Assembly: GCA_041690495.1 (NCBI GenBank)
Contig: JAWLHE010000001.1
Location: 372,001 to 436,000 of the forward strand
Direction of reading: 5' to 3'
Length of the DNA stretch: 64,000 bases
DNA from: DATAAP01 sp041690495
GTDB lineage: Bacteria; Pseudomonadota; Alphaproteobacteria; CACIAM-22H2
Numbering within the stretch: the stretch's first letter is position 1; each line of letters starts with the position of its first letter. Made by a program: the position numbers and the translations under genes. The notes under the pieces are model-generated. The model saw nothing but the letters and a program-made list of their open reading frames with translations. It made no database searches and was not told the origin of the DNA. This document shows, one piece after another, positions 56,534 through 64,000 of this stretch.

Positions 56534-56991
56534 GGCGTCCCGTCCCGATGGAGAGGCGCAGTCGCTTGGGTTGAAACGGTAGAGGTCGGACCGGGTTCGG
56601 TAAAGGGGGCCGGTGTCCGGCCGCAAGACGTCCCGCGCCGGCCGTCGCGCAGGCGCGGGTATCCGTCCCGATTCAAGCACGAACCGGGGCGCCGGATAAG
56701 GCGGATTCTGCGGATGGGGCGTTCGCGTCGGGTCGGGGGTTCGGGCGGGCGACCCGAAGGTCACGGCGCGCGACAGCGAGACCTGCGAGCGCGGCGCCGG
56801 GGAGGGCCGGCGCGCCCCGCGCCGGCACCGCGCTCTGCTGCCACACCGGTTGTAAAGGCGTTGCCGCCGCCGATGACCGAGGACGATAGGCACAGGCACT
56901 TCGCTTGCCGGTTGCGGTGCGGGTTTGCTATAGCGGCACAGGGCCGCGCGTTTCCGGTCCGGGGGATGTCTGCAGCATCGGGGGGGATTGC
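56534..56991. other. Long divergent intergenic region
   Basis: 458 bp between the patatin lipoprotein gene (minus) and pagL (plus). It must hold both promoters. I see no recognisable sigma-70 boxes, RNA gene or palindrome, and the reading frames here look like random GC-rich sequence. Confidence 0.6.
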
Positions 56992-57504
56992 GTGCTCTGG
57001 TATGGCGTGCGGCGGCTGGTTGCGGTTATGGGGTTCGTCCTGGGCATGGCGGGCGCGTTCGCGGGCGCGGCGCGGGCCGAAGACCCGTCCTTTCTCACGT
57101 TCGGCGGCGGTGCCTTCGATATCGGCGAGGACGACACCGCGGCGCAGGCCGAGGTGCAGTGGCGCCCGGACCTCAAGCTGTGGATCTTCCACCCGATGCT
57201 CGGCGCCAACGTCACCAGCGACGGCGCCGTCTACGGCTATGCCGGCATCAGCCTCGACCTGTTCTTCGGCAACCGCATCGTCCTGCGCCCGAGCTTCGCG
57301 CCCGGCCTGTTCTACGAGGGCGACGGCAAGGATCTCGGCCACGTCATCGAGTTCCGCTCGGCGGTGGAGCTCGCCTGGCGCTTCGACGACCGCTCGCGCC
57401 TCGGCGTCGAGCTGTCGCACCGCTCCAACGCCGGCATCGGCGACGACAATCCCGGCGAGGAGTCGCTGATGCTGTTCTATCACCTGCCGCTGACCGGCTG
57501 GTAA
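56992..57504 (+). CDS. pagL: Lipid A deacylase (PagL / acyloxyacyl hydrolase family)
   Basis: 170 residues. A signal peptide (VRRLVAVMGFVLGMAGAFAGAARA, cleavage before EDPSF) precedes an eight-stranded barrel-like protein. ELSHRSNAGIGDDNPGEE carries the catalytic His-Ser pair and downstream acid of PagL, which removes the 3-O acyl chain of lipid A in the outer membrane. I chose GTG at 56992, which has GGGGGA upstream and gives a clean signal peptide. The next gene begins six bases later. Confidence 0.85.
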   Translation: MLWYGVRRLVAVMGFVLGMAGAFAGAARAEDPSFLTFGGGAFDIGEDDTAAQAEVQWRPDLKLWIFHPMLGANVTSDGAVYGYAGISLDLFFGNRIVLRPSFAPGLFYEGDGKDLGHVIEFRSAVELAWRFDDRSRLGVELSHRSNAGIGDDNPGEESLMLFYHLPLTGW

Positions 57505-57510
57505 GCGCCG

Positions 57511-58401
57511 ATGGCCGCGCCGAAGACACGCGCGCGGACGGCGAAGACGGATTCGGGGAAAACGAAAAAGAAGAAGGAGTCGGGCAAGAGCGCGAAGGCC
57601 GGTGCGGCCGGCCGCATCTTCGTCGGCGTCGGCGGCTGGACGTTCGAGCCTTGGCGCGGCGTGTTCTATCCCAAGGGACTGCCGCATGCGCGCGAGCTGG
57701 ACTACGCGGCGCAGCACCTGACCTCGATCGAGATCAACGGCACGTTCTATCGCACGCAGAAGCCGGCGACGTTCCGGTCGTGGCGCGACGCGGTGCCGGA
57801 CGGCTTCGTGTTCGCGGTCAAGGGCCCGCGCTATGCGACGCACCGCCGCCAGCTCGCGGGTGCGGCCGACTCCATCCGGTGGTTCTTCGAGTCAGGCGTG
57901 ACCGAGCTCGGCGACAGGCTCGGGCCGATCCTGTGGCAGCTCATGCCCACCGCGAAATTCGACGAGGCCGACATGGCCGGCTTCCTCGACCTGCTGCCGC
58001 ACGAGGTCAACGGCCGCCGCATCCGCCACGCGGTCGAAGTACGGCACGAGAGCTTCGCCGACGCAAGGTTCGTGCGCCTGCTGCGCGCACGCAACGTCGC
58101 GGCGGTGCTGGTGTTCTCCGACAAGCACGTGCCGATCGCCGACGTCACGGCGGATTTCGTCTACGCCCGCATCGAGCACGCCGACGAAAGCCTGCCCGAA
58201 GGCTACACGCCGGCGGCGCTGGACGCGTGGGCGCAGCGGATGCGCGTGTGGTCGCAAGGCGGCGTGCCGAAGGACGCGACGCTGCTGGAGAAGGCCGCAC
58301 CCGTGCAGCCCCGCGACGTGTTCGCGTATTTCATCAGCGCCGCGAAGGTGCGGAACCCGGCCGCGGCGATGGCGGTGATTGAGAGGGTGAGCGCAAACTA
58401 G
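57511..58401 (+). CDS. DUF72 domain protein
   Basis: 296 residues with the TIM-barrel DUF72 pattern: VGVGGWTFEPWRGVFYPKGL, then TSIEINGTFYRTQKPATFRSW and GFVFAVKGPRYATH. A Lys/Ala-rich N-terminal tail of about 30 residues precedes the domain. The family is widespread but not biochemically defined. It follows pagL by six bases and ends 139 bp before the CBASS operon. Confidence 0.9.
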   Translation: MAAPKTRARTAKTDSGKTKKKKESGKSAKAGAAGRIFVGVGGWTFEPWRGVFYPKGLPHARELDYAAQHLTSIEINGTFYRTQKPATFRSWRDAVPDGFVFAVKGPRYATHRRQLAGAADSIRWFFESGVTELGDRLGPILWQLMPTAKFDEADMAGFLDLLPHEVNGRRIRHAVEVRHESFADARFVRLLRARNVAAVLVFSDKHVPIADVTADFVYARIEHADESLPEGYTPAALDAWAQRMRVWSQGGVPKDATLLEKAAPVQPRDVFAYFISAAKVRNPAAAMAVIERVSAN

Positions 58402-58540
58402 CGGCGCTGCTAATTCGACACCTGGCTAGCCCTTGGGAGCTATTGCGAAGTTAAGCGGTCCGACGGCCAAGCTGAACTGCAGCGGTTTCTGCGTCAAAAT
58501 GCCCCCTTGAAATCACTTTTGAGGTACCCAGATCAGGTAA

Positions 58541-59560
58541 GTGGACCTCGAAATCGATAACTCGGAACCGGCCGCCGTTTCTAGGGCGAGGTCGCCGAGA
58601 CGCATCTTGACTATTGATGGGGGCGGAATCCGCGGCACGTTTCCGGCCGCGTTTCTGGCCAACCTAGAAAAAGACCTCGAATACCCGATTGGTCGCTATT
58701 TCGACCTTATCGCGGGCACGTCCACCGGCGGGATCATCGCAATTGGTCTCGCACTCGGGCTCAGGGCGGGCGAGATTCTGAAGCTCTACGAAGAGAAGGG
58801 CCGCGCCATTTTTGGGCAGACGCGGCGTGGCCTAGCCGGCTGGCTGTCTCGAAATTATCGCTTCGGTCGATGGCTTCTCTGGGGCCCGAAATATAGCGCC
58901 GAACCACTCCGAGCAGCTCTTCGTGAGGTGCTCGGCGAAAAGCGACTGGGTGATGCACGGACGCGCCTGATGATCCCGGCATGGCACCCCAAGACACAGG
59001 CTGTGTATATATTCAAGACAGCCCACCATCCGCGCCTGCAGACAGACTACAAGGAGCTCGCCGTTGACGCGGCTATGGCAACCGCGGCGGCGCCGACATT
59101 CTTCCGCCAGCACATAACCGCGAACGACGTCGGACTGGTCGACGGCGGTCTCTGGGCCAACAATCCGACCGGAATCGCCGTCGTCGAGGCGATTTCGATG
59201 CTCGGCTGGCCGGCAGATCAGCTCAAGGTGTTGAGCATTGGGTGTCTCGACGACATCAAAGCTATCCGAGAAGCATACGGTGCAGCCCGTCTGGCTCCCC
59301 AGCTCGCCAGCCTTTTCATGGCTGGGCAGTCGCACGGCTCCCTAGGAGTCGCGCATATCCTCACGGGAGATCCACACCAGCGGGCGGCGATCTACCGGAT
59401 TTCGCCGCCGGTCCCTGATGGATTTTACACGCTTGATAACACCCGGCGTATTGGGGACCTGAAAGATCAGGCTTTCGCCGAGGCGCGTATCCGGAAGCCC
59501 ATCCTCCAGCCTGTATTTTTTGCCGATCCGGCCGACGAATTTATACCCGTGCATAGGTGA
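58541..59560 (+). CDS. capV: CBASS effector, CapV-type patatin phospholipase
   Basis: 339 residues of a patatin fold. The oxyanion hole is DGGGIRGTF (about residues 26-34), the nucleophile Ser61 is in GTSTG (59-63), and the dyad Asp201 is in LVDGGLWANNP. In characterised systems CapV degrades phospholipids of the membrane when bound by a cyclic dinucleotide, causing abortive infection. It has a GTG start at 58541 and stops three bases before the CD-NTase start. The operon position (effector-cyclase-E2) identifies it as an antiphage effector rather than a housekeeping lipase. The less GC-rich composition suggests acquisition by transfer. Confidence 0.92.
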   Translation: MDLEIDNSEPAAVSRARSPRRILTIDGGGIRGTFPAAFLANLEKDLEYPIGRYFDLIAGTSTGGIIAIGLALGLRAGEILKLYEEKGRAIFGQTRRGLAGWLSRNYRFGRWLLWGPKYSAEPLRAALREVLGEKRLGDARTRLMIPAWHPKTQAVYIFKTAHHPRLQTDYKELAVDAAMATAAAPTFFRQHITANDVGLVDGGLWANNPTGIAVVEAISMLGWPADQLKVLSIGCLDDIKAIREAYGAARLAPQLASLFMAGQSHGSLGVAHILTGDPHQRAAIYRISPPVPDGFYTLDNTRRIGDLKDQAFAEARIRKPILQPVFFADPADEFIPVHR

Positions 59561-59563
59561 ATC

Positions 59564-60820
59564 ATGACCGCATATAAAAAGATTGCTCGGACTCACGACG
59601 ACGTCCTCGATGAGATTGCACGGACGCTCGATATTCCGCCCTCGAAATTTGAGGAGGCCAAAGAGCGATACGAGTCGCTGGGCTCGTGGCTGGACCGTCC
59701 CGAGTCGGCGCTCTCGGCATATGATCCCGAAATCACTCCGCAAGGCTCCTTCTTGCTCGGCACGGTTACCCGACCATTTACAGAGGCGGAGGAGTACGAC
59801 GTTGATCTCGTCTGCTTACTCAAAGCATCCAAGGCGGACTTCACCCAGAAGAGCCTGAAGAAAGCCGTTGGCGACGAAGTCTTGCTATACGCCCGTGCAC
59901 GCAAGATGGACAAGACGCCGGAGGAGGGACGGCGGTGTTGGACTATTCAGTACGCTGATGGCGCACAGTTCCATATGGATATACTTCCCGCACTTCCTGA
60001 TGCACAGAGATATCAGCTGCTGCTAGAGCAGCGCGGCTATCGAACCCTAGCCCAAGATTCGGCACTGACTGGTCAAGCGATCGCGATTACCGACAACACG
60101 CTTCTACAGTACCATCAAGTTACTGACGACTGGCCACAGAGCAATCCAACGGGGTATGCCGCCTGGTTCCGGGCCCGGATGGCCGTGCAATTGCGGGAGC
60201 GCAAGAAGGCGTTTGCTGACATCGAGATGATCACGGCCAGCGTAGAAGAGATACCCGATTATAAGGTCAAGACCCCGCTCCAACGCGCGATCCAGCTCCT
60301 CAAACGCCATCGCGACTGTATGTTCGCCGGTGACAGTGAGCACAAGCCGATCTCGATCATCATTACCACGCTGGCAGCTCATGCGTATAACGAGGAGCCG
60401 ACGATTGCGGAGGCGTTGCAGAGCATCCTGACAAAGATGGATCGGTACATCGAACACAAGGGTGATCAGGCGTGGATCGCCAACCCAGTAAATCCCGCAG
60501 AGAACTTTGCTGATAAGTGGGCAGAGGAACCAAAAAAGCGTGAGAACTTTTACAAATGGCTCGAACGCGCGCAGAAGGATTTTGCACTTTATCTCCGTGC
60601 GAACCGGTTCAATATTGTGCCTGCAGAGTTGAGAGAGAGCCTTGGAACGGAGCTCGTAGCCCGGGTCTTAAAGGCGATCTCCCCGGTAACGATTCCTGTC
60701 GTTACGGCGCCTGCGATCGTCAGAGCGGCTCCTAACCATTCCGACATGCAGCGGGCCGAAGCAGCAGCTGAGGAAATTCGTCGGACCGAGACGCAGTCAA
60801 AGCCTTGGGCAAAGCAGTAA
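59564..60820 (+). CDS. CBASS CD-NTase (cGAS/DncV-like nucleotidyltransferase)
   Basis: 418 residues. The nucleotidyltransferase signature is QGSFLLGTVTRP (Gly61-Ser62), followed by catalytic acids Asp79 and Asp81 in EEYDVDLVCLL and Asp139 in FHMDILPALPD. A helical C-terminal region includes LQRAIQLLKRHRD (a conserved helix of the core) and NPVNPAENFADKWAEEP. It synthesises a cyclic oligonucleotide messenger on phage sensing. It ends in KPWAKQ; the C-terminus is the expected attachment point for the E2 partner. Clade and product (for example cGAMP) cannot be fixed from sequence. Confidence 0.93.
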   Translation: MTAYKKIARTHDDVLDEIARTLDIPPSKFEEAKERYESLGSWLDRPESALSAYDPEITPQGSFLLGTVTRPFTEAEEYDVDLVCLLKASKADFTQKSLKKAVGDEVLLYARARKMDKTPEEGRRCWTIQYADGAQFHMDILPALPDAQRYQLLLEQRGYRTLAQDSALTGQAIAITDNTLLQYHQVTDDWPQSNPTGYAAWFRARMAVQLRERKKAFADIEMITASVEEIPDYKVKTPLQRAIQLLKRHRDCMFAGDSEHKPISIIITTLAAHAYNEEPTIAEALQSILTKMDRYIEHKGDQAWIANPVNPAENFADKWAEEPKKRENFYKWLERAQKDFALYLRANRFNIVPAELRESLGTELVARVLKAISPVTIPVVTAPAIVRAAPNHSDMQRAEAAAEEIRRTETQSKPWAKQ

Positions 60821-61500
60821 GGCCATCGGTAGGGCTCACGCTGGGCGAAGTCAAAGTAGCTATCGCATTCGATCAGCCGAGGCTTTCTGCCTCGTTTGAT
60901 GGAGACAATATCCGGGTCGCTGGTCGGTATCTTCTCATAGAGGATAATGCGGTTGCTAATCCGGCCGGTCCGATGTCGGAGTTCGATATAGAGATCGTAC
61001 TTTCTCCACGCTTTCCGAATAGAGAACCGCTGGTATTCGAAGTTGGCGGACGGATTCCTCGCGACGCTGACCATCATATTAATCCGAGGGGGAACTGTTG
61101 CATCACAGTCTGGGAGCATTGGCTAGCTGCATCAGACGACCATTCCTTTTCGGCGTTTCTGAAAGGCCCGCTTCATCGCTTTTTCTTCGGGCAGTATTAT
61201 TTCGAAAAGACGGGCAAGTGGCCGTTCGGAGAATATGCGCACGGCCAAATAGGACTTGAGGAGGCCTATGCTGAAGCTTTGGGGGTCACAAACAAGAAGA
61301 AGAACGTTCGATACCACTTGCGTTTGCTGTCTCTAGAATGGCCAAAAGGGCATTGGCGCTGCACGTGTGGAAGCGGGAGGCGCTTACGCGATTGCCACAG
61401 GGATGACCTGATGGAGCTTCATCAGAAAATACCCCCGCGTCTCGCTAGGCGCATGTTGCAACGATTGGAAACTTGCTCGAACTCCGCCGCTGAAGGTTGA
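60805..61500 (+). CDS. CBASS E2-like conjugating protein with C-terminal SEC-C zinc motif
   Basis: 231 residues. The centre resembles a bacterial E2/UBC fold: SEFDIEIVLSPRFPNREPLVFEVGG then INPRGNCCITVWEHW, where Cys98 or Cys99 should be the catalytic Cys. No E1 or JAB gene is present, which defines type II-short CBASS. At the C-terminus, CTCGSGRRLRDCHRD (Cys186, Cys188, Cys197, His198) is a SEC-C zinc motif. The start is TTG at 60805, inside the end of the cyclase gene (16-base overlap), as no later ATG precedes the fold. It probably primes the cyclase by joining its C-terminus to a target. Confidence 0.85.
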   Translation: MGKAVRPSVGLTLGEVKVAIAFDQPRLSASFDGDNIRVAGRYLLIEDNAVANPAGPMSEFDIEIVLSPRFPNREPLVFEVGGRIPRDADHHINPRGNCCITVWEHWLAASDDHSFSAFLKGPLHRFFFGQYYFEKTGKWPFGEYAHGQIGLEEAYAEALGVTNKKKNVRYHLRLLSLEWPKGHWRCTCGSGRRLRDCHRDDLMELHQKIPPRLARRMLQRLETCSNSAAEG

Positions 61501-62002
61501 GTGAAATGCGGCAAGTCTGCAGGTGTTGAAGAAATGCCTGCTCGATGATCGGAATCCGGTCGGCGAGTTCGTAGCGCACGATGGCGCGGATATTGGATTC
61601 GACCTGGAGATAGCGGATCACCTTGCGCGGCGGCAGGGCGGCGGCGAGCTTCTCGACATAAGCAAGGTCGCGTGTCGCTTCGGCCTGCCCGATGGCGACG
61701 CGTTCGTCCACCAGCTTGAGTGCCACCTTGTTCGTTTCGTCGTCGTCGCGGTAGATGATCACGTAATCCTCGATTAGCGCCAGCACGCGGCCGTTGGCCT
61801 GTTCGAGATCGGCCAGAAGCCCTTGCCTCGTCTTCGGTCAGCTTCATGCTGGCGACGACGATCATCTTTTTTTGGCGCGTAGCTTCTCCTTGATCAGCGC
61901 CACGAGGTCGGGCGGCGCCTTGTCCTGCGCCGTCGCCGGCAGCATTGCCGAGGCGAGGCCGATCAGCCCCGCACACGGCAAACCCAACACCCTCCTCGTC
62001 AT
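61445..62002 (-). pseudogene. Decayed periplasmic protein gene with multiple frameshifts
   Basis: The ATG at 62002 opens a signal peptide (VLGLPCAGLIGLASAMLPATAQ) and then DLVALIKEKLRAKK, but a run of seven A leads to a stop. Downstream frames continue the same protein: MIVVASMKLTEDEAR, then FWPI, then LEQANGRVLALIEDYVIIYRD and LPPRKVIRYLQVESNIRAIVRYELADRIPIIE. At least three indels are needed. Intact relatives, from memory, read MKLTDAEAxAFWPVYxxY. It is convergent with the E2 gene and overlaps it by 56 bp, so it touches the edge of the CBASS island. Confidence 0.78.
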
Positions 62003-62182
62003 GGTCCGGCCCCCGCCCGCGTCCCGCCGTCCGGAAATGGCGGCGACTGGGGAGTCTCGGCGCCGCCGCCGGTGCCGCTATCGCGTTTGCGCAAGTGTCG
62101 CCGTTGTCGCGGCGGCGAGTCGCGAGAAGGAGTGGATCCGGGATGCGCCCCTGCGCGCTTCTCTTACCCGGAACGCCGTTCT

Positions 62183-63175
62183 TTAGAGCGCGCCTGACCC
62201 ACCACCCGCAGCGCCGCTGCCGAAATCCTGGAGCGGGTTCGGCGGCGCGTTGGCGACGGGCGGGGCGATCATCGCCGGCACCGGGCGTTCGCGGCCGCGC
62301 GCGAACGGATCGTTGCTCATGCCGGTGCCGCCCGCTGCACCGTCGCCCGTAGCGGACGCGGCACCCGAAGCCGCGCCGCTGCCCGCTGTACTCGCGCCGG
62401 TTGCGGCACCGCCGCGACCGCCGACGCTGCCCGCCGCACCGCCCGCGCCTGAACTGCCCGCAGCACCTGTGCTTGCGCCGCCTGCGGACGACCCGCCGCC
62501 GGAGCCGGATGCGCTGCCGCCGCCGGCACCGCCGCTCGTGCCGCCCGAGCCGGTCCCGCCGCCCGAGCCGCCAACGCCGACACCGACTCCCGCACCGACA
62601 CCGCCGACGCCAGCGCCGGCACTGGCACCGACGCCGCCCGATCCGGCACCGACGCCTGCACTGCCGCCGACACCGGCGCCGCCCGCGTCCGCACCAACTC
62701 CCGCACCCGCGCCGGCGCTGGCGCCGCCGGAGCCTGCGCTTGCGCCGCCTCCGGCGCTGGCGCCGCCGGCGCCGCTACCGCTGCCGCCCGATCCCGTGCT
62801 CGAACCGCCCGCTGCGCCGCCGGAACCGGCACCGCCGCTGGCGGAGCCCGTGCCGGACCCGCTGCCTGCGCCGGCCCCCGATCCGCTGCTGCCCGCACCT
62901 GCGCTGCCGCCGGAACCTGTGCCGCCGCTGCCGCTGGCGCCGCCGCCCGATGCGGAGCCGGCGGTGCCCGCAGCGCCGCTCGCACCCGAACCGCCGCTGC
63001 CGGTGCTTCCGCTCGTGCCGCCCGTGCCGCCAGCCGTGCCGCCGGTGCCGCCGCTGTCCTGTGCGCCGGCGACGTTCAGGTCTGGCGAGGCCGAGTCGAA
63101 GGAGAGCGGCGCGGCGGCGAGCATCAGGCCGAGCGTGCTCGCCGAGGCGAGCAGGGCTGCGCGTCGTGCGGTCAT
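62183..63175 (-). CDS. Secreted Gly/Ala/Ser-rich low-complexity protein
   Basis: About 330 residues from ATG 63175. A signal-like N-terminus (RRAALLASASTLGLMLAAAPLSF) is followed by roughly 220 residues almost entirely of Gly, Ala and Ser with occasional Thr and Val (GSGGTGSGGSAGAGSSG and similar), then a short tail ending MSNDPFARGRERPVPAM...NPLQDFGSG. The composition resembles PE_PGRS-like or Gly-rich surface proteins only in kind. The opposite strand is open and Pro-rich, an expected artefact of the composition. Expression is plausible but unproven. Confidence 0.6.
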   Translation of the reverse strand: MTARRAALLASASTLGLMLAAAPLSFDSASPDLNVAGAQDSGGTGGTAGGTGGTSGSTGSGGSGASGAAGTAGSASGGGASGSGGTGSGGSAGAGSSGSGAGAGSGSGTGSASGGAGSGGAAGGSSTGSGGSGSGAGGASAGGGASAGSGGASAGAGAGVGADAGGAGVGGSAGVGAGSGGVGASAGAGVGGVGAGVGVGVGGSGGGTGSGGTSGGAGGGSASGSGGGSSAGGASTGAAGSSGAGGAAGSVGGRGGAATGASTAGSGAASGAASATGDGAAGGTGMSNDPFARGRERPVPAMIAPPVANAPPNPLQDFGSGAAGGGSGAL

Positions 63176-63838
63176 GGCGGGACCTCGCGAATGATTTCCA
63201 CGGCTGCGCTTACCGTCGGTAGCGCGGCGCGCGGGTGCAACTCGCGTCACGCGGGCGCAGTTCCCGGCGCGGCCGGACCCGTTCAGGATGTTGCGGCGGC
63301 CCGGACGCGGACGACCGGATGTTGCCGCGGCCAGCTTCGCCGTTCGCGCCGCGCAAGGGCCGATCCCGCACGGTGGGCCGCAATCGTCACTCTTGTCCTA
63401 AGCGCGGAGCCCTCATCCTTCGACAGGCTCAGGATGAGGTCCTTCGACAGGCTCAGGATGAGGTCTCGGCGGCGCAGGACGAGGGCTCCGCGGCGAAAAG
63501 AGAAAAAAGAGGTGCGGCCGGTTCGGGCACGGCGCTCGCACGCGAACCGCCGCTAATCCGGACTCCGGCCTGTTTTCGGTCGGCCAAGCCGCGCAAATCC
63601 GAAACCGGATGTCGCATCGGCGTCGCCGGATGCCCTTTCGGAGACTGCATGGCATGGTGCGCCGTGGGCTATCTTCGTTGCAGCAGCGCCGGTGAGCATC
63701 GGCGCGACGCTTCGCATGTACGCGGAGCGCCGGGCCGGCGCGCCGACACGCGCCGGGTCCCGACATGCGCGCAACGGAACAAGGGGCAACGCCGCTCGAC
63801 GCGACCGGCATCCGCAATCCGGGAGGCAACCTGCACTC
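63176..63838. other. Intergenic region
   Basis: 663 bp between the Gly-rich gene and the last patatin gene. Several overlapping open frames exist, but all are Arg/Pro-rich and look spurious. It contains the tandem inverted repeat at 63411. I see no other gene or RNA. Confidence 0.6.
63411..63464. repeat. Tandem inverted repeat (CCTTCGACAGGCTCAGGATGAGG units)
   Basis: Two direct copies of a 24-bp unit (TCCTTCGACAGGCTCAGGAT followed by GAGG) lie back to back. The flanking CCTCATCC and GGATGAGG form an inverted repeat. This type of CCTCATCC...GGATGAGG sequence is a common dispersed repeat in alphaproteobacterial genomes, from general knowledge. Confidence 0.75.
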
Positions 63839-64000
63839 ATGAGGAACGTCCGCCGCTCCCCGCGCATGTCTGCGAACAACGGCCGCGACCCGCTTCTGGC
63901 GGAACTCGCGCTGCAAGGCGGCGGCGCGCATGGCGCATTCACATGGGGCGTGCTGGACCGGCTGCTCGAGGAGCCGTGGCTGACGATCGAGGGCATTTCC
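63839..64000 (+). CDS. Patatin-like phospholipase, N-terminal part (cut by window edge)
   Basis: 54 visible codons from an ATG at 63839 (GGGAGG about a dozen bases upstream; a second ATG lies at 63866). The segment ELALQGGGAHGAFTWGVLDRLLEEP is the patatin oxyanion-hole motif GGGAHG with its following helix, and WLTIEGIS would lead into the GxSxG elbow outside the window. It is probably a bacterial RssA-like cytoplasmic acyl hydrolase. Confidence 0.85.
   Translation, partial: MRNVRRSPRMSANNGRDPLLAELALQGGGAHGAFTWGVLDRLLEEPWLTIEGIS

Noticed and set aside
62250..63194. Plus-strand Pro-rich reading frame opposite the Gly-rich gene
   Set aside because: It is the complement of Gly/Ala codons (GGC/GCC give GCC/GGC, and CCG/CCC); it has no start signal and no signal peptide.
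63413..63931. Minus-strand reading frames over the last intergenic region
   Set aside because: They are Arg/Pro-rich, run through the tandem repeat and oppose the patatin start; no ribosome-binding site was found.

Overview
The window is GC-rich, densely packed chromosomal DNA from an alphaproteobacterium. Support comes from CarD next to a 7Fe-type ferredoxin, a Suv3-like helicase next to an S4 (Hsp15-like) protein, aconitase A, many Liv-type transporters and dispersed GC-rich palindromes typical of that class. I cannot name the genus. No rRNA or tRNA gene, CRISPR array, insertion sequence or replication origin was seen.

Layout. 1-7606 (minus) is one Liv-type ABC transporter operon with an acyl-CoA synthetase at its head and a phenylacetate-CoA-ligase-like gene at its tail, cut by the window edge. 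7781-19688 is an aerobic benzoate (box) locus. Leftward it holds benzoate-CoA ligase, a second complete Liv-type transporter and an alpha/beta hydrolase. Divergently it holds boxR, boxC and boxB, with a small flavodoxin gene in between; boxA and boxD are absent here. TGCA-type palindromes sit at the promoters of boxR, boxC and the ligase. 19837-25929 holds an isochorismatase-type hydrolase, a polyamine/iron-type ABC transporter ending in an overlapping SLOG/LOG-like gene, and a DedA protein.

26388-43159 holds an AsmA-like protein, aconitase, a DUF1223 protein, a stand-alone receiver, a cupin dioxygenase-like protein, the kynurenine pathway operon (kynB-kynU-kynA), two tandem tiny zinc-knuckle genes, an acyl-CoA ligase with a nitronate monooxygenase, and an RND efflux pump. 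43370-51587 is a stress/housekeeping block: htpG with a heat-shock-like promoter, the helicase, Hsp15, TerC, Usp, ferredoxin, carD with a three-hairpin leader, and a phosphatase-fold protein that has lost its metal ligands. 51735-58401 holds an M48 lipoprotein protease, a nuclease, prolyl aminopeptidase, a patatin lipoprotein, PagL and a DUF72 protein.

58541-61500 is the clearest accessory island: a three-gene CBASS antiphage operon (CapV-type patatin phospholipase, CD-NTase cyclase, stand-alone E2-like protein with a C-terminal SEC-C zinc motif). By eye it is less GC-rich than its surroundings, and it abuts and overlaps a multiply frameshifted periplasmic-protein gene. The right end holds a glycine-rich secreted low-complexity protein and the start of another patatin gene. 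Non-coding structure includes a family of 26-54 bp GC-rich palindromes, a nested three-stem repeat, and an inverted pair of elements about 29 kb apart that share a 19-bp core followed by GTGAAAC heptamers.
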